Numbered from the stretch's first letter, positions 42,051 to 53,300 are shown. The stretch is DNA of 64,000 nucleotides from Euborellia annulipes (GCA_023213315.1 JAKCPI010031569.1:1-64000); one strand, 5' to 3'. The notes: generated by a model from the sequence alone, not told the origin. Program-made: numbers and translations.

Positions 42051-42448
42051 CCCTCCTGATCGTCATTATTTGTTGTTGTGGTCGGCCAGTTTAAAATGTC
42101 GTTGTACAACTCCTTTACGTCTTCTGGGAACACACTGACTTATAGGTTTTCTCAAATACATGTAATATTCTTTTTCCTAAAGACTGCTTAATACAGCCAG
42201 GACTTTTGGTTTTTCTTTACCAAAAAATGAGTCTTCAAAATAGCAATCGATTTTTTACGAAAACTCATTTTGGCCAAAAATGTGACTTTTGGGGTTTCTC
42301 AAATAACTGAATCATTTGATAGTTAGTTGGCAATTTCCGAAAAGTTGTCAAATATTCTGGCCGAAAATAACAATAATCTAGAAAGTTTATAATTATTTTA
42401 AATTTCTAAATGAAAATAACTAAAAATTTTTAGAAGTTACACGTTAAT

Positions 42449-42722
42449 TTTAAGCTGGTAACCGTTGGCTCTAGTTGAAAAATTATGCTTTAATAGGAGA
42501 ATTAAATTCACAAGGTTTTCTGTTTCAATAATATATTAATTTTCATATTAACACATTATACGTATTTCGACACCATATGTGTCATCTTCAGAAGCGAATT
42601 ACATACTGTATGTAATGACACATATGGTGTCGAAATACGTATAAAGTGTTAATATGAAAATTAATATATTATTGAAACAGAAAACCTTGTGAATTTAATT
42701 TTCCTATTAAAGAAGTTATACG
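42449..42722. mobile_element. Second palindrome of the 29.5-kb Penelope-like family
   Basis: TAAGCTGGTAACCGTTGGCT, AACAGAAAACCTTGTG and TTAATATATTATTG are shared with 29740-30010. Arms about 42495-42605 and 42616-42715; the centre is ATTACATACTGTATGTAAT. The motif CTGAAGATGACACATATGGT then GTCGAAATACG (minus, 42568-42597) is hammerhead-like. Confidence 0.65.
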
Positions 42723-42789
42723 TAGTATTCAAAATCGGCGAGTTATCTATATGAAAATTTATTTAACTTTCTTAAAAAAATCAATATAT

Positions 42790-42975
42790 ACAATGAAATT
42801 TTAAAAAAGGAACAAAAAGAAAAGGAAGAATATTTGAAGAAATGAATAGAGAAGACGACGGAATGAAGTAAGGAAAAAAAAGAAGTAAAGAAGAAAAGAA
42901 GAAAGAAAAGAAGATAAGGAGAAAAGAATAAAAGAATAGAAGAAGAAAAGAATTGCGATCTGAAAGAATTTTTTT
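42790..42975 (+). repeat. Polypurine tract
   Basis: About 170 nt of AAG/GAAA-rich purine sequence, directly before the LINE-like tail at 43025. It could form triplex or slipped structures; no coding. Confidence 0.7.
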
Positions 42976-43024
42976 TTTTGAAAGAAAGAAATAATTAAGA
43001 ATGTTTTTGTATTATAATTAAGTT

Positions 43025-43108
43025 ATTAAAAAGAAAAAGATGTATGAGGCATTAAAAGCCTGTGGTGCTGGATGCCCTGAACTAATAAATAAATAAATAA
43101 ATAAAATC
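43025..43108 (+). mobile_element. Probable LINE 3' tail with (AAAT)n
   Basis: The stretch AAAAGCCTGTGGTGCTGGAT, then GCCCTGAACTAATAAATAAA and further AAAT units, looks like a non-LTR element 3' end with a simple-repeat tail. No coding part is visible upstream, where a polypurine tract lies instead. Confidence 0.4.
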
Positions 43109-43685
43109 GGCAATGGAGACCAACTTAAATAACAATGAAAAATTCGTCATCCAATGAAAACAGCACAGAGGTAATTCGTTTACAGGAAATTTGGCACGCG
43201 AAATCGGGATTAACAAGTAAATATTCAAATCTAATTAATTTTTTGAACAACTATTAATCCAGGATGTTTATTTTATTTCTTGCCTTTATTTTTTTTAATT
43301 TAATTTATTTATAAAGAGTGATATTTTATTCATTACGTCTTCTAAGTTGTTGGGTGGAAAATCTTCACTAAGCAGCTCACTCTGTCTCTCTTTGCCATCG
43401 AGTAGTCCATTTTTATCGCTTTCATAAACCATTACGAGCTCAAGAAATAATCTCTTTAAAAAGTTTCATGTTCTAAAAAGTATTGATGTTCCTTCTCTCC
43501 CAAGATGGGTATTTGATAATAGTCTATTTATTTTTCATATGAAAAAAATGGAAATTTGTTGATAAAATCGGGTAATGGGCTTTCTTAAATATTGGAGTAA
43601 AAGAAAAAAAAAACTTTTAGCCTATTGAAGAAACAATTTAGTTTAATATTGTTTTAAAGATAATTTTTTGAAAAATAGGATCTGA
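43109..43685. other. Unique AT-rich stretch, no gene
   Basis: Nothing recognised apart from T and A runs. Confidence 0.4.
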
Positions 43686-43742
43686 TTTTTACTTTCTCTT
43701 ACCGATGTATATGTGTAATAAATATATAGAGAGAAAGTGAAG
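43686..43742 (-). mobile_element. Solo family A right-end hairpin
   Basis: CTTTCTCTTACCGATGTATA, then ATATATAGAGAGAAAG; the rest of the element is missing. Confidence 0.7.
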
Positions 43743-44281
43743 AAAGAGATTTTTAAATTTAAAATTATTGCGACAGATTGTTTGCTGTATTTGCTTGATA
43801 ACAAAAATTCCCATAATTTTTTAATAAGTCATTTAAAAAATTATAGCTTTCTGTCCCAATAATCCCTTATGAATTTAATTCATTTAAAAAAACCGCATTG
43901 AAAAAAAAAAAATCTTTATAATAGTCTAGTGTTTTATTAAAAGCACGTTTAGACGTCCACTCCTACTCCGCCTTATTGCAGGTGAAAAGCAATGAGTGAT
44001 TTTTATAAATAATTAAATAAATATCTATTAATATTAATAAATATTAATAAATAGTCAGATATTTGGTCGAGCCATTTATTTGTCACAATCATCACAAGTA
44101 TGTTTTCAAATTATATTTTATTCAATCAGGTTTTTTCGAAAATGTTGGCCGAATTGTGCAGTAGTGACGGATGTTTTCAATGTTGACGCAATCAGAAGTG
44201 GCGCAGCATATAAGTTGTTGAATTTTATTTAATATAATAGTCAGATTTCCACTAGAAAAGTAGGCCTAATAATCCTGGATT

Positions 44282-44640
44282 TTGAATGTTTTCAGTGGTG
44301 TAGTAATTGGCAGTTATGGAGTTGATGTCGTATTTATTCACATTTGAATGTGGAGAAGTTGCTTTATGATTCACTGATGGTTACTGAATGTTATCCCGGG
44401 TTTGAATGTTTTCTGAGGCGTAGCAGTTATGAAGATGATGTCGTATTTATTCACATTTGAATGAGGAAAAGTATACTTAATGATTCACTGGATGTTATCC
44501 CTGGTTGATGAATGTTTACAGAGGCGTACTAATTGGCAGTTATGGAGATGATGTGTATTTATTCACACTTGAATGAGGAGAAGTAAGCTTACTGATTCAC
44601 TGGATGATTACTTGATGTTTTCAGTGGCGAAGAATTTGGT
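44282..44640 (+). repeat. Degenerate tandem repeat in left arm
   Basis: Three to four units of GTTTTC(A/T)G(T/A)GGCGTAG, AATTGGCAGTTATGGAGATG, TATTTATTCACATTTGAATG and TTCACTGGATGTTATCCC, spaced 119, 106 and 105. Mirrored in the right arm (45345-45478, 46533-46730). Confidence 0.85.
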
Positions 44641-45478
44641 AAGTACAATTATTATCGAATTTTTCATATTTTTACCAGGAAAAAGCAGACCTAATGATGG
44701 ATAGTTATTGGATGTTATCTGACTTTTTTATCGCATTAATGGCGCAGTAATTGGCCAAAAAATTTAAAAAAATATATGTTAATTCATTTGCTATTAGATG
44801 GATTTACCGAATGAAATGATATTGGTAAAATTTTTACTGACCTTTAATTATCATGACTTCTTGACCCTTCCCCTTCCCCTCTTCCATTTCCTCTCTCGTA
44901 GCCCTTTACATTTTGCTCTTTGGGTTTTTGCATTTTATTTCTATAGTTACGTAGTCAATTATTAGATTAGGATGGAATTCTTAATTGTAACAAAGCTAAG
45001 TAACTATAGAAATAAAATGCAAAAAGCCCTAAGAGGAAAATGTAAAGGGCTACGAGAGAGGAAATGGAAGAGGGGAAGGGGAAGGGTCAAGGAGTCATGA
45101 TAATTAAAGGTCAGTAAAAATTTTACCAATATCATTTCATTCGGTAAATCCATCTAATAGCAAATGAATTAACATATATTTTTTTAAATTTTTTTAGCCA
45201 ATTACTGCGCCATTAATGCGATAAAATAGTCAGATAACATCCAATAACTATCCATCATTAGGTCTGCTTTTTCCTGGTAAAAATATGAAAAATTCGATAA
45301 TAATTGTACTTACCAAATTCTTCGCCACTGAAAACATCAAGTAATCATCCAGTGAATCAGTAAGCTTACTTCTCCCTCATTCAAGTGTGAATAAATACTA
45401 CATCATCTCCATAACTGCCAATTAGTACGCCTCTGTAAACATTCATCAACCAGGGATAACATCCAGTGAATCATTAAG

Positions 45479-46531
45479 GGCCGGTTGCTTCATCCTGGGT
45501 GAGTTTGTTAGCCCCGGGCTAAATGGCTTTTTTTGTAATGCAGAAACCCTCTTCCGGGGAACAAATCATGTTCTGTTTGTGAAGTTTGCAACTCCATTAA
45601 GGCATCTTATAAAAATTATTAAAAATAAAAATTGATATTATCACCCATAATTTAAATAAATATTATTAATATACATTTAAATATAAGAATTTAATTTTTT
45701 TTTGCTAAAATTTGAAAATTTTCAAAAAAATAAACAAGATTTATTAGTTTTCACATAACAATTAGTCAATTGTTCCAATCTTCACAACTATTTTGACAAA
45801 TTGCCAGCTGTGTGGCTCAAATAAAGATAATTTCAAAAAGAAATATACCTTTTATTTTCACCTAACAAGAAGTAATATCAACTGAAAATATTCATATAAA
45901 TATTTAATATCAATTTGCATTCAATTTGAAAACAAATAGTTTTATTAACAAGACATGTGCAATGCCTTAGATGAAGTTAGGAGAATATTCAACAACTTGC
46001 AATATATCCTGGATATACGAGTATAATCCTGATTGACATAAAATGAATAATAACAAAAAAACGGTAGATTCCATATTGCATTTATATTATTTTTTTACAT
46101 TTATATTGGTGAAGTTAGGATGCTTGAGTTCATAATACATGTTCGTACGTGTCAACCCAGGGCTAAATCTTAGCCCCACCTTTGGGCCTGGGCTAACTTT
46201 AGCCCGGACCTTGGCTCCAATTCCCCATATATCTATATGAAATTACTCAAAAGTGAGGTTAACTCAGGGCTAAATATGGCGACGAGATCTGATGCAAGCG
46301 GGCCCTAGCCTATAACATATTTTATAAAATATACAACATTTCATCATTTTATTGATAAAATAAGTAGAATATAAGGTAAAATAACAAATATATGTACTTC
46401 TAGAATACTTCTTTTAGCAATAAAATGATGAAATATCGTATATTTTACTATAAAAATAAAACTGAAGTGGGTTTCTGCACTACAAAAAAGTCGGGGCTAA
46501 CAAGCTCACCCAGGATGAAGCAACCGGCCCT
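45479..46531. mobile_element. PIF/Harbinger-like TIR element in the right arm only
   Basis: GGGCCGGTTGCTTCATCCTG at the left with a nearly exact ~38-bp inverse at the right. Removing it with one TAA restores the left-arm sequence GAATCATTAAGTATAC exactly, so the duplication is TAA, the 3-bp TWA type of PIF/Harbinger. Length 1,053 bp, no transposase seen. Confidence 0.85.
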
Positions 46532-47142
46532 AAGTATACTTCTCCTCATTCAAATGTGAATAAATACGACATCATCTTCATAACTGCTACGCCTCAGAAA
46601 ACATTCATCAACCCGGGATAACATTCAGTAACCATCAGTGAATCATTAAACATTCAAATGTGAATAAATACGACATCAACTCCATAACTGCCAATTACTA
46701 CACCACTGAAAACATTCAAAATCCAGGATTATTAGGCCTACTTTTCTAGTGGAAATCTGACTATTATATTAAATAAAATTCAACAACTTATTTGCTGCGC
46801 CACTTCTGATTGCGTCAACATTGAAAACATCCGTCACTACCGCACAATTCGGCCAACATTTTCGAAAAAACCTGATTGAATAAAATATAATTTGAAAACA
46901 TACTTGTGATGATTGTGACAAATAAATGGCTCGACCAAATATCTGAATTTATTTATTAATATTAATAGATATTTATTTAATTATTTATAAAAATCACTCA
47001 TTGCTTTTCACCTGCAATAAGGCGGAGTAGGAGTGGACGTGAACTTTTAAAAAAGTTAGACTATTATAAATGTGTTAGCACACATTTCCTCGAAAACAGC
47101 TTCAACGATTTTTTTTTTTTTTTTCAAATTTTAAATAACATA

Positions 47143-47339
47143 CAGTGAACGCCAATGCGTTTTCTACTTGTGATTATTTCATTGTTATTATTAAAGAAAA
47201 TGAAAATCTCTATTGGAAATCATTTAGGTTTGAACCAAGAAAGTTTCCATTAAAAAATATATAATATTTTTTTTTGAAAATCAATAAAATAGTCAGAAGT
47301 AGAAAACGCATGGGTGTGACTTCATATTGTTCCGCACTG
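47143..47339. mobile_element. MITE 'F', second copy
   Basis: CAGTGAACGCCAATGCGTTT left and GAAAACGCATGGGTGTGAC...CGCACTG right, with TA flanks. Its interior matches 20340-20548 (GATTATTTCATTGTTATTAT). Confidence 0.8.
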
Positions 47340-47369
47340 TACAGTTCTATATTTCTGTTAGACAAAACA

Positions 47370-47462
47370 TATTGCTCTTTTCGTTATTTGAGATATTTTG
47401 TTCACACACAGGCAAAGCGATGATTTTGTGGAACCCGATTTTTTTGATTTCCATCTATTTTA
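47370..47462 (+). mobile_element. Degraded family A piece
   Basis: GCTCTTTTCGTTATTTGAGA, TATTTTGTTCACACACAG, and GATTTTGTGGAACCCGATTT echo the family A microsatellite region. Confidence 0.45.
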
Positions 47463-47569
47463 CTCTCAAACAAGAACAACGAGATTTTAAGGAATTAGTA
47501 ATGATAATTTAATATTCAACCCAAATAAACAAAACAAGGTTTAGCAATGTTGATAAAGTAGTATTATTA

Positions 47570-48224
47570 CTTTCTCTCTGTTACTCTCTTTTAATATCTG
47601 TTCTGTTAATATATCGAGAGAGAAAGTATTAGATTCATTTCACCTTTTGAAGTCCTCTGAATCCAAAAAAATGATTTTCGCGACATGGTCTGTTTGCCTG
47701 TATGTGTGTCTGTCTGTGTTCAATTTTAAGCAAGAAGAAATTGAGCTAGGAGGTTGGAATTTTATATTCAAGTTAGACACACTCTGGGTCGTAAAAATAA
47801 GCTTTTAATCAAAATCGGTCAAAGAGTAATCTACTAGTACTTTACTAATGTAGTTTTTCAGTATTTTTCGTTTTTCTCAAAATTCGCTCCAACGATTTTG
47901 TTTAAAATTCAAAAATAAATTATTTTTTAGATGCTTTAAAATGTATATGTTCTCATTTTGCCATTGAAATCTTCTGAAAACCACTTTACTCTTGTATTAC
48001 ATAGGAAAGATAGGAGAAATGGTTGCCATGGTAACAAAATATTAATATTTTCCCATAAATATAAATTTGACATCTTGAAATTGGAATGTACTGTAAGCTT
48101 ACTGTCGAAAACTAAATATATGTCGACACGAAAAATCTGGTGTGACAAGCACAGAACACAACTTTCGATTACCGAAGGTAAGAGAAAGTTGTGTGCTGTG
48201 CGACAGTCCCACCAGATTTTTATC
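47570..48224 (-). mobile_element. Family A element, complete
   Basis: CTTTCTCTCTGTTACTCTCT...GAGAGAGAAAGTATTAG at the left end, X-box GTTGCCATGGTAAC 48022-48035, hairpin about 48136-48217 with TCTGGTGTGACAAGCACAG. Confidence 0.9.
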
Positions 48225-48832
48225 CTTTTATAGCCAGTTTTTCTTTCTTAACACAGACAATATTATAATATTTGAAAAATTTGATGTAATTACACTCTTT
48301 CTTTATTCAATTCCCTATTATGAAATTATTCAATCCTTTTTTTTCTAAATAAGAATTAAGAGACCCCTATTTAATGTTCTAAATAAGTACCTTATGAGAG
48401 AACGAATAAAGGGTATTATTGATTATACGAAAATAATAGAAATCTAATCAATCAATATAAGTCTAGTGTGACAATCTGAAGGGAAGTAAGGGCCGAAGAA
48501 CGAATGGATCCGATTGAATTGCACTAAAGCATTAATTGTGCAGAGACGATGAAGAGGAACGTGGATTGTGCAGACGAGCTGAAAGAGGAGGGTGCTGAAA
48601 TTGGAGACCAATCAGCAAAGTGGCCGTCCCCGATGTCGCCTGCTTAACTCCGTGGACGATTTTAATCCTAGAATGTTGTAGCCACCTACACACAGAGTTA
48701 GAGAGGCTACACTTTCACCCACACATCTCACTCAACTCGAACAAGGAAAAAGAATTGACTTTTTTAATAGTGTTCAAAATCAATCAGAATTAATACTGGG
48801 TAAATATTGAATATTTGTGACAACATTATTAT
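48225..48832. other. Unique stretch with GC-rich island
   Basis: 48478-48665 (GGGAAGTAAGGGCCGAAGAA, CAGAGACGATGAAGAGGAAC, AAGTGGCCGTCCCCGATGTC) is unrepeated, with stops in all frames. Possible regulatory DNA. Confidence 0.35.
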
Positions 48833-49350
48833 AAAAATCTGGTGTGACTGGCGCACACCAGGTTTTTTGGCAAAATATTTATATTTTGTTACCATGGCAA
48901 CCATTTCTTTTATCTTTCCTATGAAGTACAAGGAACCAGAAGATTTCAATGACAAAATGAGAATATACATTTTAAAAAGAATCTAAAAAATAATTGATTT
49001 TTGAATTTAAAAAAAAATCGTTGGAGCGAATTTACAGAAAATCGAAAAAAACTGAAAAAGTGCATCAGTAAAGTACTAGTACTCTTTGGCCGATTTTATT
49101 CAAAAGCTTCGTGACACGTCCCATGGCACCCCGCCTAACTTAAATATAAAATTTCAACTTCCTAGCCCTTTTCGTTCTTGGGATATTTTGTTCACAGACA
49201 GACCATGTCGCGAAAACCACTTTTTTGGACTCAGGGGACCTCAAAACGTGTATATCCATCAAAATTTCGACATCGAATTTTTGACATGAATTCAATACTT
49301 TCTCTCTATATATATTAAGAGATATATAGAGGTAAGAGAAAGTAAAAAGG
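48833..49350 (+). mobile_element. Family A element, hairpin collapsed
   Basis: TCTGGTGTGACTGGCGCACACCAGGT is all that remains of the left hairpin. X-box GTTACCATGGCAAC 48888-48901. No microsatellite expansion (CACAGACAGACC). Right end GAGGTAAGAGAAAG at about 49331-49344. Confidence 0.88.
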
Positions 49351-49483
49351 TTTAAATATTTTATTTACGTATATTGTTTTCATTTTGCTTTAAAATTATA
49401 TTGATATTATTAGCCTATTGTTTTTCTTTAATATTGTAATGATATTGTTTTGTAAAATTTTATTTATAAAAAATATTGTTCCG

Positions 49484-49745
49484 GACTTGGCGTAGTTGGT
49501 AGCGCGCCTGCTCTGTATACGAACCAAGAGTCGAGGGTTCGAATCCCAGGCTGTCCGATGATTTGGTATCCAAATGGCTTAAATAAAAATGCCTGGACCC
49601 CAATAAATATATATTAATAAATTATGAGTATCGTTTGTCTTAAATGGCCTAAGTTGCCGAAAAAGACTGTGTATGTGTGTATGAATGTGAACCCCCGAGA
49701 GAGTAGGAAAAATGAAAAAAGTGTGAGTGTTTAAAAAAAAAAATA
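49484..49745 (+). mobile_element. SINE-1 with best-preserved tRNA head
   Basis: CGGACTTGGCGTAGTTGG holds A box TGGCGTAGTTGG; the B box GGTTCGAATCC matches the consensus exactly. GGG-TTCGAAT-CCC forms the T-arm, and CGGAC pairs with GTCCG as an acceptor-like stem. Its body lacks the TTTATTTAAGCC segment. A 20-nt unit (CCCCCGAGAGAGTAGG) is inserted in the tail. Confidence 0.9.
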
Positions 49746-49806
49746 TATATATATATAACATGTTATATATTGTATAGTATTATTGAGATAGACTTTGGCA
49801 CACACA

Positions 49807-50010
49807 CTGAAAATTGTTGATTTTACAATTGTGCAGGAAGCAAATTACATAAACAATGCATACTAAATTTAGTGTCTTTGCAAAAAACATTTACAAATGT
49901 AATTGTAATTTTAGAAAGACGTTTGAAAATTAGAGTGCAAATGAGAATTCCCAAACTGCTTTTGTAAAAATAAAATGTATATAAAATTACAATACATACT
50001 CTACTTTAAA
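49807..50010 (+). mobile_element. Family C fragment
   Basis: AGGAAGCAAATTACATAAAC, TACTAAATTTAGTGTC, GACGTTTGAAAATTAGAGTG, and CAATACATACTCTAC match 54125-54350. Confidence 0.8.
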
Positions 50011-50024
50011 AAAAAAAAAGATTT

Positions 50025-50086
50025 TGTAGTTTTCAGTTTTTTTCGATTTTCTCAAAATTTGCTCCAAGAATTTTTTTTTTTAATTT
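50025..50086 (-). mobile_element. Family A core fragment
   Basis: TTTTCAGTTTTTTTCGATTT and CTCAAAATTTGCTCC followed by T runs, as in the family A body. Confidence 0.55.
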
Positions 50087-50689
50087 TATTAATTAATCAA
50101 ATGTCTTCTTACTAAATTTTATATTCACGATATATAGTAAGGAATGAGTGAATCGACAATAAAATGAATCCTCTTCTCTAATAAGTCACTTCTTAAAATT
50201 TCAAAAATATAATAGTTAATCAGTTCTTTATGCCTAAAGGACAATTAGCCATTAATTAAATAAATTGTCCCATTCATTTAAGGATTATTTCAGACAAGGG
50301 AAAAAAATTCTCCAACTCTCTCAAGGAATTTTAATTAGGATTTTATTGAGCGTCGACACAGAAGACGCCATCTCTTTTCTAAACTCAAGTAAAGCAGTTA
50401 GTTTATTCTAATTTACAAATTTCATCCTAATTTCTCTTGTTTTTGCTCATTTGAACTCAAGATTGAGTAGATAAGTTTCTTATATACGGTAGTTTGAGGA
50501 TCATATTTCCTAACTTTAACTGCTTAGAATATCGTATTTAACAAAAAACTTTTTTCTTTCAACCTAGGCTGGTAGTCTACTATAAACTGGCTGGATTCAA
50601 ACCAAGAGTTGTATCTACGAAAAGTAAAATACATTTCAAAGAGCGTCATACACAATAATTAATCTAAGTATTTTAATCAATATTTGCAT
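50087..50689. other. Unique AT-rich stretch, no gene
   Basis: No repeats of this window and no coding frame. GAGCGTCGACACAGAAGACG near 50350 is the only GC-richer spot. Confidence 0.4.
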
Positions 50690-50932
50690 GGGCGTAGCCA
50701 GGGAGAGGCAGGGGGGCCGTTGCCCCCCCTGGCTTGGCCTAAAAATTGAAAAATTGGGAATTATTTTTTTAACGCCCCAATCCACTACATTAATTTAATT
50801 TTTTTTTTTATTTAAATAAATAATTAATAATCTATGTATATATTAATCGCAACCGCCCTCTTGCCCTAACGAGGGGTTGCCCCCCCCCCTAACAAGATGT
50901 CTGGCCTCGCCCATGAATATTTAGTACAGATT
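50690..50932. mobile_element. GGCGTAGCC-type TIR element, second copy
   Basis: ATGGGCGTAGCCAGGG left and CTGGCCTCGCCCAT right, flanked by AATATTT (about 50681 and 50921). The interior has GCCCCCCCTGGC and CCCCCCCCCC runs. Related to 11187-11419. Confidence 0.7.
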
Positions 50933-51128
50933 TTAAGAAAAAGTACAACAGCAATATTAAAGAGAATTGTACAAATAAATTTATATGTAACTGATTTATA
51001 ACTACGCTGCCGAGTATGTGACCAAATTGAATAAACAAAAAAAAAAAACAGATTTAAAGAATATATTGATTGTAGATGGCCGTAAGGAAGATCAATTTAT
51101 TCTAAGGACCATCGACCAAAAATTAAAT

Positions 51129-51375
51129 AACTCTGCTTATTATCCGTTTACTTGTAAATATTTCGATCCCAGTGAGATGGAATTATCCTCAAATTTTATA
51201 AAATTTGCATTTTGAATGAATTTTATAAAATTTGCATTCATGGAATGCTTATCTGCTTTGTCATATTGGATGGGAGTATGTGACGATTTGCAAAACATCT
51301 GTTGCTTGTTGCTAAGGAAGATTACTTACCACTGGGATCAAAATATTTACAAATAAACGGATAATAAGCAGAGTT
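51129..51375. repeat. Inverted repeat, 46-bp arms
   Basis: AACTCTGCTTATTATCCGTT...CGATCCCAGTG and CACTGGGATC...AACGGATAATAAGCAGAGTT. A 155-bp loop contains two direct copies of AATTTTATAAAATTTGCATT. Confidence 0.9.
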
Positions 51376-51450
51376 ACTTGTTAGAATAAATTGTTAAAGA
51401 AGGTACGTTCAAAGCTGTACTGCATATTCAAACAGACTTTCTTTTATCAG

Positions 51451-51665
51451 GTAGATGTAAGCAGTCAGAAAATAATAAAAAAAACTTTATTTAATTATCG
51501 TCGACGTTTCGGGATCAAATCGATCCCATCTTCAGGTCGATAAACTGCTAATGTTGCTTAGATATATGGATTAACAGTCCTGAATATGGGATCGATTTGA
51601 TCCCGAAACGTCGACGATAATTAAATAAAGTTTTTTTTATTATTTGCTGGCTGTCTACATCTAAA
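51451..51665. mobile_element. Palindrome with hammerhead-like motif
   Basis: Arms 51451-51528 and 51587-51665. GGGATCGATTTGATCCCGAAACG with an upstream CTGAAGAT lies on the minus strand at 51508-51536; the right arm has the same stem on plus. The A-rich flank AATTAAATAAAG is as in the copies at 54640 and 60735. Confidence 0.65.
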
Positions 51666-52484
51666 TAATCCTGATAATTACCACTCAGCCATGGAATTTC
51701 TTCCACCAAACTTTCTTTATATAATTTTGAAAAAATATGTTGCAAAATCACCCCCACAGCAAAAATTCTGCATTTTTTGAATGATTTCAAAACTTTTGTA
51801 TTGCATGCGAGATTGGAAGCTTATTAGCTTAGCACGTAGCTAATCTATTAACGCCAACAAATTCTAGATATATTTCAAGATAGTGTTGGATTAACTATCG
51901 ATTTAGGATTCAACAAGTTCCCACAAAATATAAAGTTGTTAGAGAGATGCCATTCATTCCTGGGCTTATAAGTCATAATGTCATAAACTGTTTTGCCGGA
52001 TTGACTTGGAAACGTCAATCAAGAGTGCCATTTTGGACTAAGCCTGACTTATTGATGAGAGCACTTGGTGCTTTCCACTCGGGAGTAATCACCTCACCCG
52101 GGGCCTAATAGAACCTAATTGCCCCAATTAAATGGTTAATAATCTGCACACTACCCGAGGGCCGATTCATTAATTTGGATTTATACAAATGTTAATTATA
52201 ATCTTGGGCAATTACTATTAGCTTATCGGACTTAGCCAACTATCTGTGAGAAATAAACGATACAGCATACGCCTTGTCAAGAATGATATATGAATGAAAG
52301 CTAATAAGATAATTTAATGATATATTTTTGGTCAATATATGTACTATCAGATGAATATAATATATGAGATTCCAAAATCAATAAAACATTAAAGAGAATA
52401 ATTAAACAAAAGAGTATGAACTTTATGGGCTGAACAGAAAAGGGAAATTTTTCCATCTTATCAAATATTCATAGAATTATATTT
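51666..52484. other. Unique stretch with possible conserved island
   Basis: 51985-52260 (TTTGCCGGATTGACTTGGAA, TCCACTCGGGAGTAATCACC, CCCCAATTAAATGG, CAATTACTATTAGC) is unrepeated, GC-richer and carries several AATTA-type sites. An 80-codon minus frame at 51548-51790 overlaps the palindrome and is rejected as a gene. Confidence 0.35.
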
Positions 52485-52552
52485 GGACGATGTTATGCAC
52501 AAAGGAACCAAGGGCCATTAACGTAAATCTGAGATAGGGGGCATTTCATTTG
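52485..52552 (+). mobile_element. Half copy of the TGGACGATGTTATGCA element
   Basis: TTGGACGATGTTATGCACAA, GGAACCAAGGGCCATTAACG matches 18536-18600; cut where MITE E begins. Confidence 0.75.
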
Positions 52553-52554
52553 TA

Positions 52555-52773
52555 CAGTGAGCTACAATTAAGTCCCCACCTGATAGCGTTAGCCTTAAGT
52601 ATATGGTGTAAAGTGAAATAATTTTAATGACCGAAAAAGTAAAACATAAAATCTGGAACAGATGATTTTATTTTACCTTTTAAAATTTAAAATTATTTCA
52701 CCATTTATAATTTTACATACCATATACTTAAGACAAAAGCTATCAGGTGGGGACTTAATTGTGGCTCTCACTG
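52555..52773. mobile_element. MITE 'E', second copy
   Basis: CAGTGAGCTACAATTAAGTC left, GACTTAATTGTGGCTCTCACTG right, TA on both sides (52553-52554, 52774-52775). Interior as at 20118-20337. Confidence 0.9.
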
Positions 52774-52784
52774 TACAATTGTAA

Positions 52785-53300
52785 CATGGTCTGTCTGTCT
52801 GTCTGTGTTCAATTTAAAGCATGAAGGAATTGGGCTAGGAGGTTAAAATTTTATATTTAAGTTAGGCATCTCCCTGAGGCGTCAAAATAAGCTTTTAAAC
52901 AAAATCGGCTAACAAGTACTAGTACTTTATTGATGTACTTTTTCAGTTTTTTTCGATTTTCTCAAAATTCCAACGATTTTGTTTAAAATTCATAAATCAA
53001 TTATTTGTTAGATGCTCTAAAAAAAATGTATTAATATATTCTCATTTTGCCATTGATATCTTTTGAAGCACACTTTACTCTTGAACTTCATAGGATAGAT
53101 AGGAGAAATGGTTGCCATGGGGACAAAATATAAATATTTCCTCATGTTTATAAATTTTGAATTCAAATGTACCGTAATGTCGGAAACTAAATATATGTCG
53201 ACACGAAAAATCTGGTGTGACAAGCACAGAACACAACTTTCGATTACCGAAGCTAAGAGAAAGTTGTGTTCTGTGCGATCAGTCACACCAGATTTTTTGT
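52785..53300 (-). mobile_element. Family A, right-end truncated
   Basis: Starts in the microsatellite (GTCTGTCTGTCTGTG) and includes TACTAGTACTTTATTGATG, a degraded X-box GTTGCCATGGGGAC (53110-53123) and a full hairpin at about 53211-53294. Confidence 0.87.

Larger units (their letters stand above)
43917..47068. mobile_element. Giant inverted repeat, ~1.03-kb arms
   Basis: The left arm 43917-44950 and right arm 45000-47068 are inverted copies once the insertion at 45479-46531 is removed. The spacer is 49 bp. Each arm holds a tandem of ~105-120-bp units (left-arm starts 44282, 44401, 44507, 44612: GAATGTTTTCAGTGGCGTAG). CTTCCCCTTCCCCTCTTCC and TACGAGAGAGGAAATGG lie near the centre. No coding. 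Homology extends beyond the left arm to about 43765, shared with 39119-39322. Confidence 0.92.

Noticed and set aside
41810..42133. 107-codon frame with Gly and Phe runs
   Set aside because: Encoded by homopolymer C and A runs within a repeat insertion.
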